In this document: piece by piece, positions 43,958-52,097 of the stretch
Position numbering within the stretch: the first letter of the stretch is position 1
How the letters are laid out: each line of letters starts with the position of its first letter
Origin: Halomicrobium sp. LC1Hm
Lineage (GTDB): Archaea; Halobacteriota; Halobacteria; Halobacteriales; Haloarculaceae
Reading direction: 5' to 3'
DNA length: 64,000 nt
Assembly: GCF_009617995.1 (NCBI RefSeq)
Contig: NZ_CP044129.1
Span: 1,054,001-1,118,000 of the forward strand
Program-made: the position numbers and the translations under genes
Notes under the pieces: generated by a model
The model's database searches: none
What the model was told of the DNA's origin: nothing
What the model saw: only the letters and a program-made list of their open reading frames with translations

Positions 43958-46093
43958 ATGATTGATTTCGGTGGCGGCAAAAAAGCTTCGCCCGGGCGGG
44001 CGGGCGAACTCGGGTTCGCCGACATCGTGGGCCAGACGGAGCTCAAAGAGGCGCTGTTGACCGTCGCGGCCAACGACGACCTCGACGGACTGCTGATTCA
44101 GGGGGAGAAGGGCACCGCCAAGTCGACGGCTGTGCGGGCACTCGCGGCGTTGCTCCCCGACCAGACCGTCGTCGCCGACTGCCCGTACGGCTGTCCGCCG
44201 GACGAGCCCGACCGCCAGTGTGAGGACTGTCGCGATCGGACCGACCCGCCGACGGAGCAGCGTCCGGTCCCGCTCGTGACCCTCCCGCTGGGCGCGACCC
44301 GCGAGCGCGTCGTCGGGACGCTCTCGGTCGCCGACGCGCTCGCTGGCGACTACGAGTTCGACCCCGGCCTGCTGGCGCGAGCGAATCGCGGCATCCTCTA
44401 CGTCGACGAGGTGAATCTGCTGGACGACCACCTCGTCGACGTGTTACTGGACGCCGCAGCCAGCGGCACCAACCGCGTCGAGCGCGACGGCGTGAGCGTC
44501 GCCCACCCCGCCGACTTCACGCTCGTCGGGACGATGAACCCCGAAGAGGGTGAACTACGGCCCCAGCTACGGGACCGCTTCGCGCTCCAGGCGACCGTCA
44601 CGGGTGCCGACGACCTCGACGACCGGGTCGCGATTATCGAGCAGGCGCTTGCAGGCGACGACGGCGACCGGCAGACCGACGTTTCCGACGACGAGCGCCG
44701 GACCCAGCTCCGCGAGGCCCGAGCGGGGCTGTCGGCGGTGACCCTGCCCCCCGAGTTCACCACCGAGATCGCCGAGTTGTGCCGCGACGCGGGCGTCGAC
44801 GGCCACCGCGCGGACATCGCGACGGCCCGCGCCGCTCGCACCCTCGCGGCACTCGACGGCCGCGCGAAGGTCCTCGAATCCGACGTACGGCGGGCGGCCG
44901 CCATGGCCCTGCCCCACCGACTCCGCTCGCGTCCCTTCGAGGACGCGCCAGACGCCTCGGAGCTGCTGGACGACCACTTCGACGACGAGAGTGCCGACGA
45001 GTCCGAGCGAGACGAGACCGACGCGGACGGCGACGGAGACCCGAGTGAGGCCGACGGGGAGGGCGGTGACGACGCCGACGGCGAGACCGCAGACGAAGAG
45101 AGCGCGGGCGACACCGCCGACGAAGAGAGTGCAGGCGACACGTCGGACGGCGACGAGGGGCAGACACAGCAGCCGGCCGACGACGACGGCGAAGACGACG
45201 CCCCGTCACCGCCGCCCGGCTCCGAGGCCGGCGACGCCGGGGACGAGTCCGGCGGCGAGAGCGACGAACAGACCGAGGGGACGCCGCTGGTGCCCGGCCA
45301 GTCTCCGACGCCGGTCGGCGAGAGCGACGCGCCCGACCTCAGCCCGCCCGAGGCCGTCGCCGAGGGCCGGGCCGGCGGCGGACGCGGTTCGGTCAGTCCC
45401 GCCGTCGACGGGGAGGGTGCGCGGGTCAGGACCCAGCGCGCGGACTCGGACCGCCAGATCGACGCCGCGGCCTCGGTCCGGGCCGCGACCGCACGCGGCA
45501 ACGCCGGCGTCGACTCTCGCGACCTCCGCCAGTCGGTCCGGGAACGGGACAGCGCCGTGCTCGTGGTCTTCGCCGTCGACGCGAGCGCGTCGATGCGGCC
45601 GGCGATGCGGGCCGCGAAGGGGACGGTGCTGGAACTCCTGAAAGACGCCTACCAGGAGCGCGACGAGGTCGCGTTCGTGACCTTCGCCGGTGAGGGGGCC
45701 GACGTGCTCTTGCCCCCGACCGACAGCGTCACGCTCGCGGCCAGACACCTCAAGGACCTCCCGACGGGGGACCGGACGCCCCTGCCGGCGGGACTGCGCG
45801 CTGCCGGCGACGTGATCCGGCGGGCCGATCCGGCCGCCAGCGTCGTCGTCCTCGTGACCGACGGGCGAGCGAACGTCGCCGACGGGAGCCCGACCGAGGC
45901 GACGCGCGACGCGGCCCGCGAGATCGCTTCGCGGGGAAGTTCCGTCGTGGTCGTCGACGCCGGAGACGACGGCGACACCGGCCTCACGGGGCTGATCGCC
46001 GACGAGACCGACGGCCGGTGCGTGCCCCTGGACGCGCTCTCGGCCGAACGGATCGACGCCGCCGCCGGAGCCGCCAGCACAAACGAGATTTAA
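43958..46093 (+). CDS. Fused I/D subunit of a magnesium/cobalt chelatase
   Basis: 711 residues. Residues 1-330 are the AAA+ I domain, with P-loop LIQGEKGTAKST, ILYVDEVNLL and GTMNPEEGELRPQLRDRF. Residues about 340-510 form a very acidic linker with an internal repeat (DEESAGDT twice). The C-terminus is a von Willebrand A domain with the MIDAS motif DASASM and T/D residues further on. I/D fusions of this type (ChlID/BchD-like) serve CobN in archaea instead of CobS/CobT. Divergent from cobN across 34 bases, as expected for partners. Confidence 0.93.
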   Translation: MIDFGGGKKASPGRAGELGFADIVGQTELKEALLTVAANDDLDGLLIQGEKGTAKSTAVRALAALLPDQTVVADCPYGCPPDEPDRQCEDCRDRTDPPTEQRPVPLVTLPLGATRERVVGTLSVADALAGDYEFDPGLLARANRGILYVDEVNLLDDHLVDVLLDAAASGTNRVERDGVSVAHPADFTLVGTMNPEEGELRPQLRDRFALQATVTGADDLDDRVAIIEQALAGDDGDRQTDVSDDERRTQLREARAGLSAVTLPPEFTTEIAELCRDAGVDGHRADIATARAARTLAALDGRAKVLESDVRRAAAMALPHRLRSRPFEDAPDASELLDDHFDDESADESERDETDADGDGDPSEADGEGGDDADGETADEESAGDTADEESAGDTSDGDEGQTQQPADDDGEDDAPSPPPGSEAGDAGDESGGESDEQTEGTPLVPGQSPTPVGESDAPDLSPPEAVAEGRAGGGRGSVSPAVDGEGARVRTQRADSDRQIDAAASVRAATARGNAGVDSRDLRQSVRERDSAVLVVFAVDASASMRPAMRAAKGTVLELLKDAYQERDEVAFVTFAGEGADVLLPPTDSVTLAARHLKDLPTGDRTPLPAGLRAAGDVIRRADPAASVVVLVTDGRANVADGSPTEATRDAAREIASRGSSVVVVDAGDDGDTGLTGLIADETDGRCVPLDALSAERIDAAAGAASTNEI

Positions 46094-46104
46094 CAGAGGC
46101 GAAA

Positions 46105-46128
46105 GTTTTACAACCTAGTTTGTGTTTA
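46105..46128. promoter_or_regulatory. Candidate cobalamin operator, site C (cbtB promoter)
   Basis: GTTTTACAA-cctagt-TTGTGTTTA has the same 9-6-9 layout as sites A and B with ACAA/TTGT inner edges; the outer bases match imperfectly. It lies just downstream of chlID and 7 bases before the GTG start of cbtB. Confidence 0.5.
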
Positions 46129-46135
46129 GTCAATC

Positions 46136-46333
46136 GTGGTTTCAATGACGACTACTACCGACACCGTCTCGGGTCGCGTCGCACAGGCACAGACGGAACT
46201 GACCCCGACACAGTTACTCGCCGGCATCGCGCTCGTGGCCGCGCTGGGCTTCGCGCTGGTCTTCCTCCAGGCACCGATGGCCCACGACTCGATGCACAAC
46301 TTCCGACACGCGGCGGGGGTCGTCTGTCACTGA
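46136..46333 (+). CDS. cbtB: CbtB, cobalt transporter small subunit
   Basis: 65 residues from the GTG at 46136, or 62 from the ATG at 46145. One hydrophobic span (LAGIALVAALGFALVFLQ) is followed by a short His-rich tail, APMAHDSMHNFRH and a final CH, the metal-binding signature of CbtB. With CbtA it is predicted to take up cobalt. Its position directly downstream of a candidate operator and next to cobaltochelatase genes fits cobalamin-controlled expression. cbtA follows two bases later. Confidence 0.9.
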   Translation: MVSMTTTTDTVSGRVAQAQTELTPTQLLAGIALVAALGFALVFLQAPMAHDSMHNFRHAAGVVCH

Positions 46334-46335
46334 TC

Positions 46336-47169
46336 ATGCTCGCCGAATACATCCTCCGCGGCGCGAAAGCGGGACTGGTCGCGGGCCTGCTGTTCGGACT
46401 GCTCGTCGCTCTGGTCGCCAATCCGCTCGTCGCCGCGGCCGACACGCACGGCCACGCCGAGGCCGGAACCTCCGGCGAACACGCCGAAGAAGGCCACGCT
46501 GAGGGTGAACACGCCGAAGAAGGCCACGCTGAGGGTGAACACGCCGAAGATAGCCACGCCGAGGCCGGCGGCCACCACGAGAGCGCCGTCTCGGCGACGG
46601 TGACGAACGTCGTGAGCGTCGGTGCCAGCGTGCTGTGGGGCCTGTTGCTCGGGACGGTCGTGTTCGGCGTCGCCGGCTACGTCCTCGAACCGATCGTTCC
46701 CGGCGAGGGGGCCGTCCAGAGCGCGCTGCTCGCGGTCGGGGGCTTCGTCACCGTCTCCGGCGCGCCGTGGCTCCTCCTCCCGCCGTCGCTTCCGGGCGTC
46801 GAACGCGCCATCCCGACGGACACCGGGATGGTGCTCTACGCCGGCATGATGGTCGCTGGCGCGGTCGTCTGCCTGCTGTCTGCGGTGTGCTACGACCGAC
46901 TGCGCGACCGGTACGGTCGCCCCGCGGCGGCGGTCGCCGCGCTGGTCCCGTTCGGGCTGCTCGCGGTTCCGGCCACGCTCACGCCGCTGGGGCCGGCGAC
47001 CGGCTCGCTCTCACCGGCGCTGGCCGACGGACTGCTCGGGACGGTCGTCTTCGGCCAGCTCCTCCTGTGGACGGCCCTCGCCGCGACGCACGCGCGACTG
47101 GGCGGTGACGATCCGTCGCGACCGGCGACCCCGTCCGCACGGACAGACGCCACCTTCACCGCGGACTGA
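46336..47169 (+). CDS. cbtA: CbtA, cobalt transporter subunit with His-rich repeats
   Basis: 277 residues, about five to six membrane spans starting with the first (AKAGLVAGLLFGLLVALVA). Between spans 1 and 2 is a loop rich in His and Glu made of tandem GEHAEEGHAE units, probably a cobalt-collecting segment outside the membrane. The remaining spans follow the CbtA pattern. Its TGA stop shares one base with the ATG of the ferredoxin-like gene. The number of loop repeats could vary between strains because the DNA is a perfect direct repeat. Confidence 0.9.
   Translation: MLAEYILRGAKAGLVAGLLFGLLVALVANPLVAAADTHGHAEAGTSGEHAEEGHAEGEHAEEGHAEGEHAEDSHAEAGGHHESAVSATVTNVVSVGASVLWGLLLGTVVFGVAGYVLEPIVPGEGAVQSALLAVGGFVTVSGAPWLLLPPSLPGVERAIPTDTGMVLYAGMMVAGAVVCLLSAVCYDRLRDRYGRPAAAVAALVPFGLLAVPATLTPLGPATGSLSPALADGLLGTVVFGQLLLWTALAATHARLGGDDPSRPATPSARTDATFTAD
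46477..46560 (+). repeat. 30-bp tandem repeat encoding the CbtA His-rich loop
   Basis: A 30-base unit starting GAACACGCCGAAGAAGGCCA is repeated without change at 46477-46506 and 46507-46536, with a third partial unit to about 46560. Each unit encodes EHAEEGHAEG. Confidence 0.9.
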
Positions 47170-47504
47170 TGGAGGAACGCACGGCCGAGGTCCACGAGCG
47201 AGGCTTCTCCGATCACGTCCTCGTCTGTACGAACGGCCGAGAGGAGCACGCCTGCTGTGGCGAGGCCGGCGGCGAGGCAGTTTTCGACGCCGTCGTCGTG
47301 TGGCTCCGCGAGCGTGACCTGCTGTGGTCGCGCGTCTACGTCGCCGAGACGGGCTGTCTCGGACTCTGTAGCGCCGACGGCGCGGCGATCGCGGTCCACC
47401 CTCGGAGCAACTGGTACGCCGACGTACGGCCCGACGAGGTGGCCGCGCTGCTGGCCGAGGAGTTCGGTCCCGACGGGTCCCGACTCGGCGTCCCAGCGGA
47501 CTGA
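47169..47504 (+). CDS. CbtA-linked (2Fe-2S) ferredoxin-domain protein
   Basis: 111 residues, thioredoxin-like 2Fe-2S ferredoxin fold. Cysteines appear as VCTNGREEHACCGE near the N-terminus and as ETGCLGLCSADG later, the C-x-x-x-C spacing of the second cluster half. Similar domains are found next to cobalt and cobalamin genes, and a related one is fused to CbiX in this same cluster. It could handle electrons for cobalt reduction. Coupled to cbtA by a one-base overlap. Confidence 0.85.
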   Translation: MEERTAEVHERGFSDHVLVCTNGREEHACCGEAGGEAVFDAVVVWLRERDLLWSRVYVAETGCLGLCSADGAAIAVHPRSNWYADVRPDEVAALLAEEFGPDGSRLGVPAD

Positions 47505-47585
47505 GGTGAGGTAACTGCTGAGAACGTTGCGATACGATTTTCACTGGCGAATCGTCGACGAGCGTGGCCGACCGTAGCCCCGCGC

Positions 47586-47957
47586 TCACTCGTCGACCGG
47601 GAAGGCTTCGTGGAGCACGTCGTGGGCCTCGCCCAGTCCGTCGAGGACGCTCTCGCCCTGGCTCGTCAGCCGGTGGACCGCCCGCTCGGCGTCCCGGACC
47701 GCGACGAGTCGCCCTCGCATGTAGTCGTACTCCTGGCTCTCCGGGTCGGCCTCGGCGATCTCGGCTTCGAGATCGACCAGCGCCGCGTCGAGGTGGCGCT
47801 CGATGGCCGAGAGCGACTGTGCCTCGGCCAGCGCCTCGATCGGTCCGTCGAGTTCGCCGTCGAGCTCTCGCTCCGCGTGCTCGCGCGCGTGTTCGTCTTC
47901 ACTTCCCAGTACGTTCATCAGTCCGAGTCGGAGTGCTTCGATTTCGTAGCAGCTCAT
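47586..47957 (-). CDS. DUF3209 family protein of the cobalamin operon
   Basis: 123 residues, mostly helical and acidic (MSCYEIEALRLGLMNVLGSE at the start). The family is found in haloarchaeal cobalamin clusters and has no assigned function. The start overlaps the stop of cbiX by four bases (ATGA), so it is the last gene of the ten-gene minus-strand unit that begins with cbiT. The charged helices suggest a four-helix-type protein. An accessory role in corrin assembly is inferred from position only. Confidence 0.8.
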   Translation of the reverse strand: MSCYEIEALRLGLMNVLGSEDEHAREHAERELDGELDGPIEALAEAQSLSAIERHLDAALVDLEAEIAEADPESQEYDYMRGRLVAVRDAERAVHRLTSQGESVLDGLGEAHDVLHEAFPVDE

Positions 47958-49186
47958 TGTGAGAGTGTTTGATCGACGAGTTCCGAGACGATGCGATCAC
48001 GGTCGAGGTGCGAGGAGACGATCCGTTCGGCGTCGTCCTCGCCGACGCCGCCGTACCAGACGCCGTCGGGGTAGACGGCGACCATCGGCCCCTCGCCACA
48101 GCGACCGAGACACGAGGAGCGGGTCACGCGGGCGTCACAGGCCTCCGAGTCGCGTTCGGCCTGCCGGAGCCGCTCCAGGACGGCGGCCGAGCCGTCGGCC
48201 GCGCAGGTCTGGTTCGTACAGACGGCGACGTGTTTCTCCGGGGCGTCGTGTGCGTGTGGGTCGTCGTCGACGTTCTCGCGGTCGGCGTGGGTCTCCTGGT
48301 GGGTCAGCGCCCGGAGCATCGCCCGCGCGCCGCCCACGTCTTCCTCGTAGCCGTCGAGTTCGACCTTGTACTTGCAGGTGTCACAGGACATCTCGACGCT
48401 GTCGGTGCGGGCCTCCTGCCAGCGGTCGCCCAGCACGTCCAGCAGCCGCGAGTCCGTCCCGAGGGGATCGCCGGCCGCGGCGTCGACGTAGGGGTACTCC
48501 TCGTCGAACGCGTCGGCGCGGTCCCGAATCCGCTGGGTGAGGACCCCGTCGCCGAGCATGTAGGGGAGGACGACGACGCCGTCCGGTCGCCGCTTTGCGA
48601 CCGTGTGTAGTGTGTCTTCCAGGAGCGGCTCGGTCACGCCGATGAAGCTCGTCTCGACGTGGTCGAACGCGCGCCCCTCGTACAGCAGGCGCGCCAGCTT
48701 GTGCGCGTCGCTGTTGGCGTCGGGGTCGCTAGAGCCCCGCGCACAGAGGACGACCGTCAGCTCGTCCGCCGTGCGGTCGAGCCCGAGTTCCGCCTCGACC
48801 GTCGCCGCGCGGTCGTCCAGCAGATCCACGATCGCCGGGTGGACACCGAGGTGTGCCCCGTTGTGGATCGTCAGATCGGGGTGGGCCGAGCGGGCCTGCT
48901 CGACCGCCAGGGGCACGTCGTTCTTGACGTGGCTCGCGGCAAAGAGCGAGAGCTGGACGACGGTGACCCGCGAGACCGACGCCGCCAGTCCCGCGATGGC
49001 CTCGTCGATCGAGGGCTCGGCGAGTTCGAGAAAGCCCGCGTCGGTCGGCACGCCGAGGCGCTCCTCGACGGCCGCGGCCAGCTCCCGGACCTGTTCGTTC
49101 GACTTCTCGCGTCGGGAGCCGTGCCCGACCAGCAGGACTGCCTCGTCGTCGAGCGAGACCGGCGTCGCGGCGGCGTCGGCGGTCAT
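47954..49186 (-). CDS. cbiX: Sirohydrochlorin cobaltochelatase with C-terminal 2Fe-2S domain
   Basis: 410 residues. The N-terminal CbiX domain carries the catalytic VGHGSRR motif and the second His in FAASHVKNDVP; a second half (LCARGSSDPDAN) lacks the His. Between about 265 and 300 is a segment with two cysteines (MSCDTCKYKV). The C-terminal ferredoxin-like domain shows AVCTNQTCAADG and SSCLGRCGEGP. It inserts cobalt early, into sirohydrochlorin; the cluster could sense redox state. Overlaps both neighbours by four bases. Confidence 0.92.
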   Translation of the reverse strand: MTADAAATPVSLDDEAVLLVGHGSRREKSNEQVRELAAAVEERLGVPTDAGFLELAEPSIDEAIAGLAASVSRVTVVQLSLFAASHVKNDVPLAVEQARSAHPDLTIHNGAHLGVHPAIVDLLDDRAATVEAELGLDRTADELTVVLCARGSSDPDANSDAHKLARLLYEGRAFDHVETSFIGVTEPLLEDTLHTVAKRRPDGVVVLPYMLGDGVLTQRIRDRADAFDEEYPYVDAAAGDPLGTDSRLLDVLGDRWQEARTDSVEMSCDTCKYKVELDGYEEDVGGARAMLRALTHQETHADRENVDDDPHAHDAPEKHVAVCTNQTCAADGSAAVLERLRQAERDSEACDARVTRSSCLGRCGEGPMVAVYPDGVWYGGVGEDDAERIVSSHLDRDRIVSELVDQTLSQ

Positions 49187-49899
49187 TCCAACGCTCCCAC
49201 GTCGCTCCCGGTGGCGCGTTCGACGCTGCGCCGGAGCTTCTGGCGGCGCTCAGCCGAGTAGAGTCCCGTCTCATCGCTGCCGGCGTACACCCACTCGGCG
49301 AACGCCGCCACGTCGGCGTCGTCTGCGAGTCCGAACCAGTAGCCTCCCGAGGACGTCTCCGAGCGGTCGTCCGCCGGCAGCGTCGGCGCTGCCTCGGCGA
49401 GTAGCGACTGGATCGTCGCCAGCAGGCGCTCGTCGTCGTGGACGAACGAGATCCCGACCGACCCAGAGGACTCGCGGAAACAGACCGTCCCGCAGGCCTC
49501 CAGCAGGCCACGCACCAGCGCCGCCCGCTCCTCGCTGAAGGCGTCGAAGCGGTAGCCACCGGGCTGGCCGTCAAGCGGGAGGCCGAGCGCCGCGCTCGCT
49601 CGGTCCGCGGGCGGGCCGAACACCTGTAGCTCGTATGCGTCCTCGTACCGGACGATCGAGGCGTCGTGTGCGGACTCGCGCTCGGCGACGCGGTGGTCGC
49701 GGTCGGTGCGGTCGGCACCGGCGACTGCCGCCAGCGCGTCCGCGGCCGTCTCGTCGCCCGCCCGGACGGTCACGCAGTCCGCGGTGAGATCGCCGTCTCC
49801 GGCGACCCGACCCCAGAAGTACGCCGTTCCGGGCGTGACCGTCAGCAGGTCCTCGGCGGCCGTCGGCGTCGCAGGGTCGGCGCTGTCGGCGTCACTCAT
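49183..49899 (-). CDS. Conserved cobalamin-operon protein, unknown function
   Basis: 238 residues from the ATG at 49899. No catalytic motif is recognised. Two structurally similar halves seem possible, with paired glycine-aromatic segments (TPGTAYFWGRVAG and SSGGYWFGLADD). The final segment LYSAERRQKLRRSVERAT is basic and helical. Such proteins recur at this spot in haloarchaeal cobalamin operons between a ferredoxin and cbiX. It overlaps the ferredoxin gene by eight bases and cbiX by four. It may be an electron-transfer or assembly partner. Confidence 0.75.
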   Translation of the reverse strand: MSDADSADPATPTAAEDLLTVTPGTAYFWGRVAGDGDLTADCVTVRAGDETAADALAAVAGADRTDRDHRVAERESAHDASIVRYEDAYELQVFGPPADRASAALGLPLDGQPGGYRFDAFSEERAALVRGLLEACGTVCFRESSGSVGISFVHDDERLLATIQSLLAEAAPTLPADDRSETSSGGYWFGLADDADVAAFAEWVYAGSDETGLYSAERRQKLRRSVERATGSDVGALE

Positions 49900-50134
49900 C
49901 GTCGCCCTCCCGCACCGAGATCGCGTCGACCGGACACGCGGCCGCGGCCTGTCTGGCGTCCTCGATCCGGTCGTCGTCGAACGTCGCGACGACGGTCTCG
50001 TCGGGGTCGCGCTCTCCCGCGCCGATCGTCGCCAGCCCGTCGCTGGCCTCGACGAACCGATCGTCACGGACGAGACAGGCGAAGATGCCGTCGCAGGCCT
50101 CCCGGTCGAGTGCCACGCGGTACTCAGTAGTCAT
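49892..50134 (-). CDS. Small ferredoxin-type protein
   Basis: 80 residues. The cysteine pattern reads ACDGIFACL in the N-terminal half and AAACPVDAI in the C-terminal half, that is a reduced set compatible with one [3Fe-4S] or [4Fe-4S] cluster. It probably provides electrons in the cobalamin pathway, for example for cobalt or ring reduction; no dedicated precorrin-6A reductase (CbiJ) was seen nearby. Overlaps both neighbours and is part of the cbiT operon. Confidence 0.82.
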   Translation of the reverse strand: MTTEYRVALDREACDGIFACLVRDDRFVEASDGLATIGAGERDPDETVVATFDDDRIEDARQAAAACPVDAISVREGDDE

Positions 50135-51107
50135 ACTTGGACTCGTACCCCCGCGGGGTCACCATCCGGTCGTCCCAGACGTAGGTGTCCTCGTTGCCCA
50201 CGAGGATGGTCGTCGTCATGTCGATCAGGTCGGTCTCGCCGAGGTCTTCGAGCTCGCCCAGCTCGACGATCTCGACGGCCTCGTCCTCGCGGCCCGCGCC
50301 GTGGACGATCCCCACGGGCGTGTCGGGCTCGCGGTGTTCCAGCAGGATCTCACAGCACCGCTGGAAGTTCTCCCGTCGCTTGCGGCTCCAGGGGTTGTAG
50401 ATGGCGATGGTAAAGCCCTCGCCAGCGACGGCGTGCAGGCGCGACTCGATGGTCTCCATGGGCGTCAGGTGGTCAGACAGCGAGACGCTGACGGTGTCGT
50501 TGACCAGCGGCGCGCCCAGCCGTGCGCCACAGGACTGGGCCGCGGGCACGCCGGGGACGACCTCGAAGTCGACGGCGCTCGCCGTCCCGCCCTTCGATTC
50601 GAGGATCTCCAGTGCGAGGCCGGCGAGCGCGTAGACGTTGGGATCGCCGCTGCCGATGATCGCCACGTCGTTGCCCGCCAGCGCGCGGTCGATGGCCTCC
50701 TCCGTCCGAGAGACCTCGCCACACATCGGCGTGTCGTACAGTTCATCGGCCGACTCGGTGACCTCCTCGGGCAGCAGGTCGACGTAGGTCGTGTAGCCGA
50801 CGATGTGTTCCGCTTCGAGCAGCGCGCCCCGCGCTCGCTGGGTCATCCCCTCTGGCTGGCCGGGACCGAGCCCGACCGCCACGAGGCGACCGGGCGCTGC
50901 GTCGAAGTCGTCGACGGTCGCGCCGACCTTCTCGTCGGTCGTCGAGTCCGAGCCGCCACAGCCGGAACCGGACGACGAGCTGTCGGTGCTCGCTCCGCAC
51001 TTCGACGCACTGTCGTCGCTCCCTGCGTCGGTGGTGTCGGTGCTGCTGGCACCGCACTTCGATTCTGCGTCTGTGCTACTCGCGTCGGTGGTGTCGTCAG
51101 TGCTCAT
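50124..51107 (-). CDS. cbiH: Cobalt-factor III/precorrin-3B C17-methyltransferase (paralogue 1)
   Basis: 327 residues: an unusual 65-residue N-terminal extension and then a CbiH/CobJ core. The core shows LVAVGLGPGQPEGMT, VAIIGSGDPNVYAL and VVPGVPAAQSCGARLGAP. The extension is Ser/Thr/Asp-rich with two KCGAS units and a GCGG, possibly a metal-binding or oxidation-sensing arm. CbiH contracts the ring with C17 methylation. A second homologue is directly upstream. The start ATG is two bases after the cbiH2 stop. Confidence 0.9.
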   Translation of the reverse strand: MSTDDTTDASSTDAESKCGASSTDTTDAGSDDSASKCGASTDSSSSGSGCGGSDSTTDEKVGATVDDFDAAPGRLVAVGLGPGQPEGMTQRARGALLEAEHIVGYTTYVDLLPEEVTESADELYDTPMCGEVSRTEEAIDRALAGNDVAIIGSGDPNVYALAGLALEILESKGGTASAVDFEVVPGVPAAQSCGARLGAPLVNDTVSVSLSDHLTPMETIESRLHAVAGEGFTIAIYNPWSRKRRENFQRCCEILLEHREPDTPVGIVHGAGREDEAVEIVELGELEDLGETDLIDMTTTILVGNEDTYVWDDRMVTPRGYESKYDY

Positions 51108-51109
51108 TG

Positions 51110-52096
51110 TCAGAAGTCGTCGACGTCACGCCCGCCGCGCGGGGTGACGAGGTGTTTGCCGTAGTCGTTCTCCCAGACCTCGGTCTCGTGGTTGCCCACG
51201 AGGATCGAGGTGCCCATGCCGCCGACCTCGTCGTCGTGGTCGGTCGCTGCGCCAAGCGTCGTGATCGTGTGGGTCTCGTCCTCCAGATTGCGACCGGCCT
51301 CGCCGCGGCCGGCGTCGTTGAAGATGCCCACCGGCACGTCGTCGGCCCGCTCCTCTCTGAGCACCTCGATGGCGCGCTCGTAGTCGCGCCAGCAGTTGTA
51401 GAGGACGACGACGAAGCCACTGATCGCTGCGGCCCGGAGCTTTTCCTCGATCTCGTCCCAGCCGCGCCACTTGTCGGACAGCGAGATCGTACAGAAGTCG
51501 TTCGAGAGGGGCGCACCGAGGTTGGCCGCGCCGCCGAGCGCCGCCGTCACGCCGGGGACGACCTCGATGGGCACGTCGGTCGCGCCCTCGGCTTCGGCCA
51601 TCGTGTACAGCAGATCGCTCTTGCCGTAGACGTTCGGGTCGCCACCGGAGACGTGGGCCACGTCCTGGCCGTCGCGGACCCGCTCGAAGGCCTCGCTGGC
51701 GAGTTCGATCTGGCGACCCATCGAGGACCGCACGAGCTCCTGGCGGGTCCCGTTCGGTCGTTCGAGGACGGTCCCCGACTCGCTCTCGGTCCCGCCGTCG
51801 GACCTGTGGCCCGACGAGGTTCCGCTCGCTTCGCTCGCGGAACCCCCGTCCGCGGCCGCCTCGACCGCCGCGCTCTCCGGGGGCAGCGTCCCGTCCTTGC
51901 GGAGGAACTCCTGGTAGAGGTTGGAGGCGATGACGCAGTCCGCGGTGCGGATCACGTCTTTCGCTTCCTGTGTCATCGCGTGGGGGAGGCCGGGACCGAT
52001 GCCGACGACGGAGAGGGTCCCGTGGTCGTCTGGGGGTTCGCTCGCGGGTCGGCTCTCGCCGCTCGCGTCCGAGCCGTCGTGCGACTCGCCCGCCAT
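51110..52096 (-). CDS. cbiH2: Cobalt-factor III/precorrin-3B C17-methyltransferase (paralogue 2)
   Basis: 328 residues. The CbiH-type motifs are LSVVGIGPGLPHAMT, VAHVSGGDPNVYGK and VVPGVTAALGGAANLGAP. A Ser/Gly/Asp-rich insertion of about 40 residues (SAAVEAAADGGSASEASGTS onward) interrupts the N-terminal half. The pair cbiH/cbiH2 is a fixed feature of haloarchaeal clusters. One may methylate and the other contract or hydrolyse the ring, or one may replace a missing enzyme such as CbiJ or CbiD; this is not decided by the sequence. One base separates it from cbiG. Confidence 0.88.
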   Translation of the reverse strand: MAGESHDGSDASGESRPASEPPDDHGTLSVVGIGPGLPHAMTQEAKDVIRTADCVIASNLYQEFLRKDGTLPPESAAVEAAADGGSASEASGTSSGHRSDGGTESESGTVLERPNGTRQELVRSSMGRQIELASEAFERVRDGQDVAHVSGGDPNVYGKSDLLYTMAEAEGATDVPIEVVPGVTAALGGAANLGAPLSNDFCTISLSDKWRGWDEIEEKLRAAAISGFVVVLYNCWRDYERAIEVLREERADDVPVGIFNDAGRGEAGRNLEDETHTITTLGAATDHDDEVGGMGTSILVGNHETEVWENDYGKHLVTPRGGRDVDDF

Positions 52097-52097
52097 T

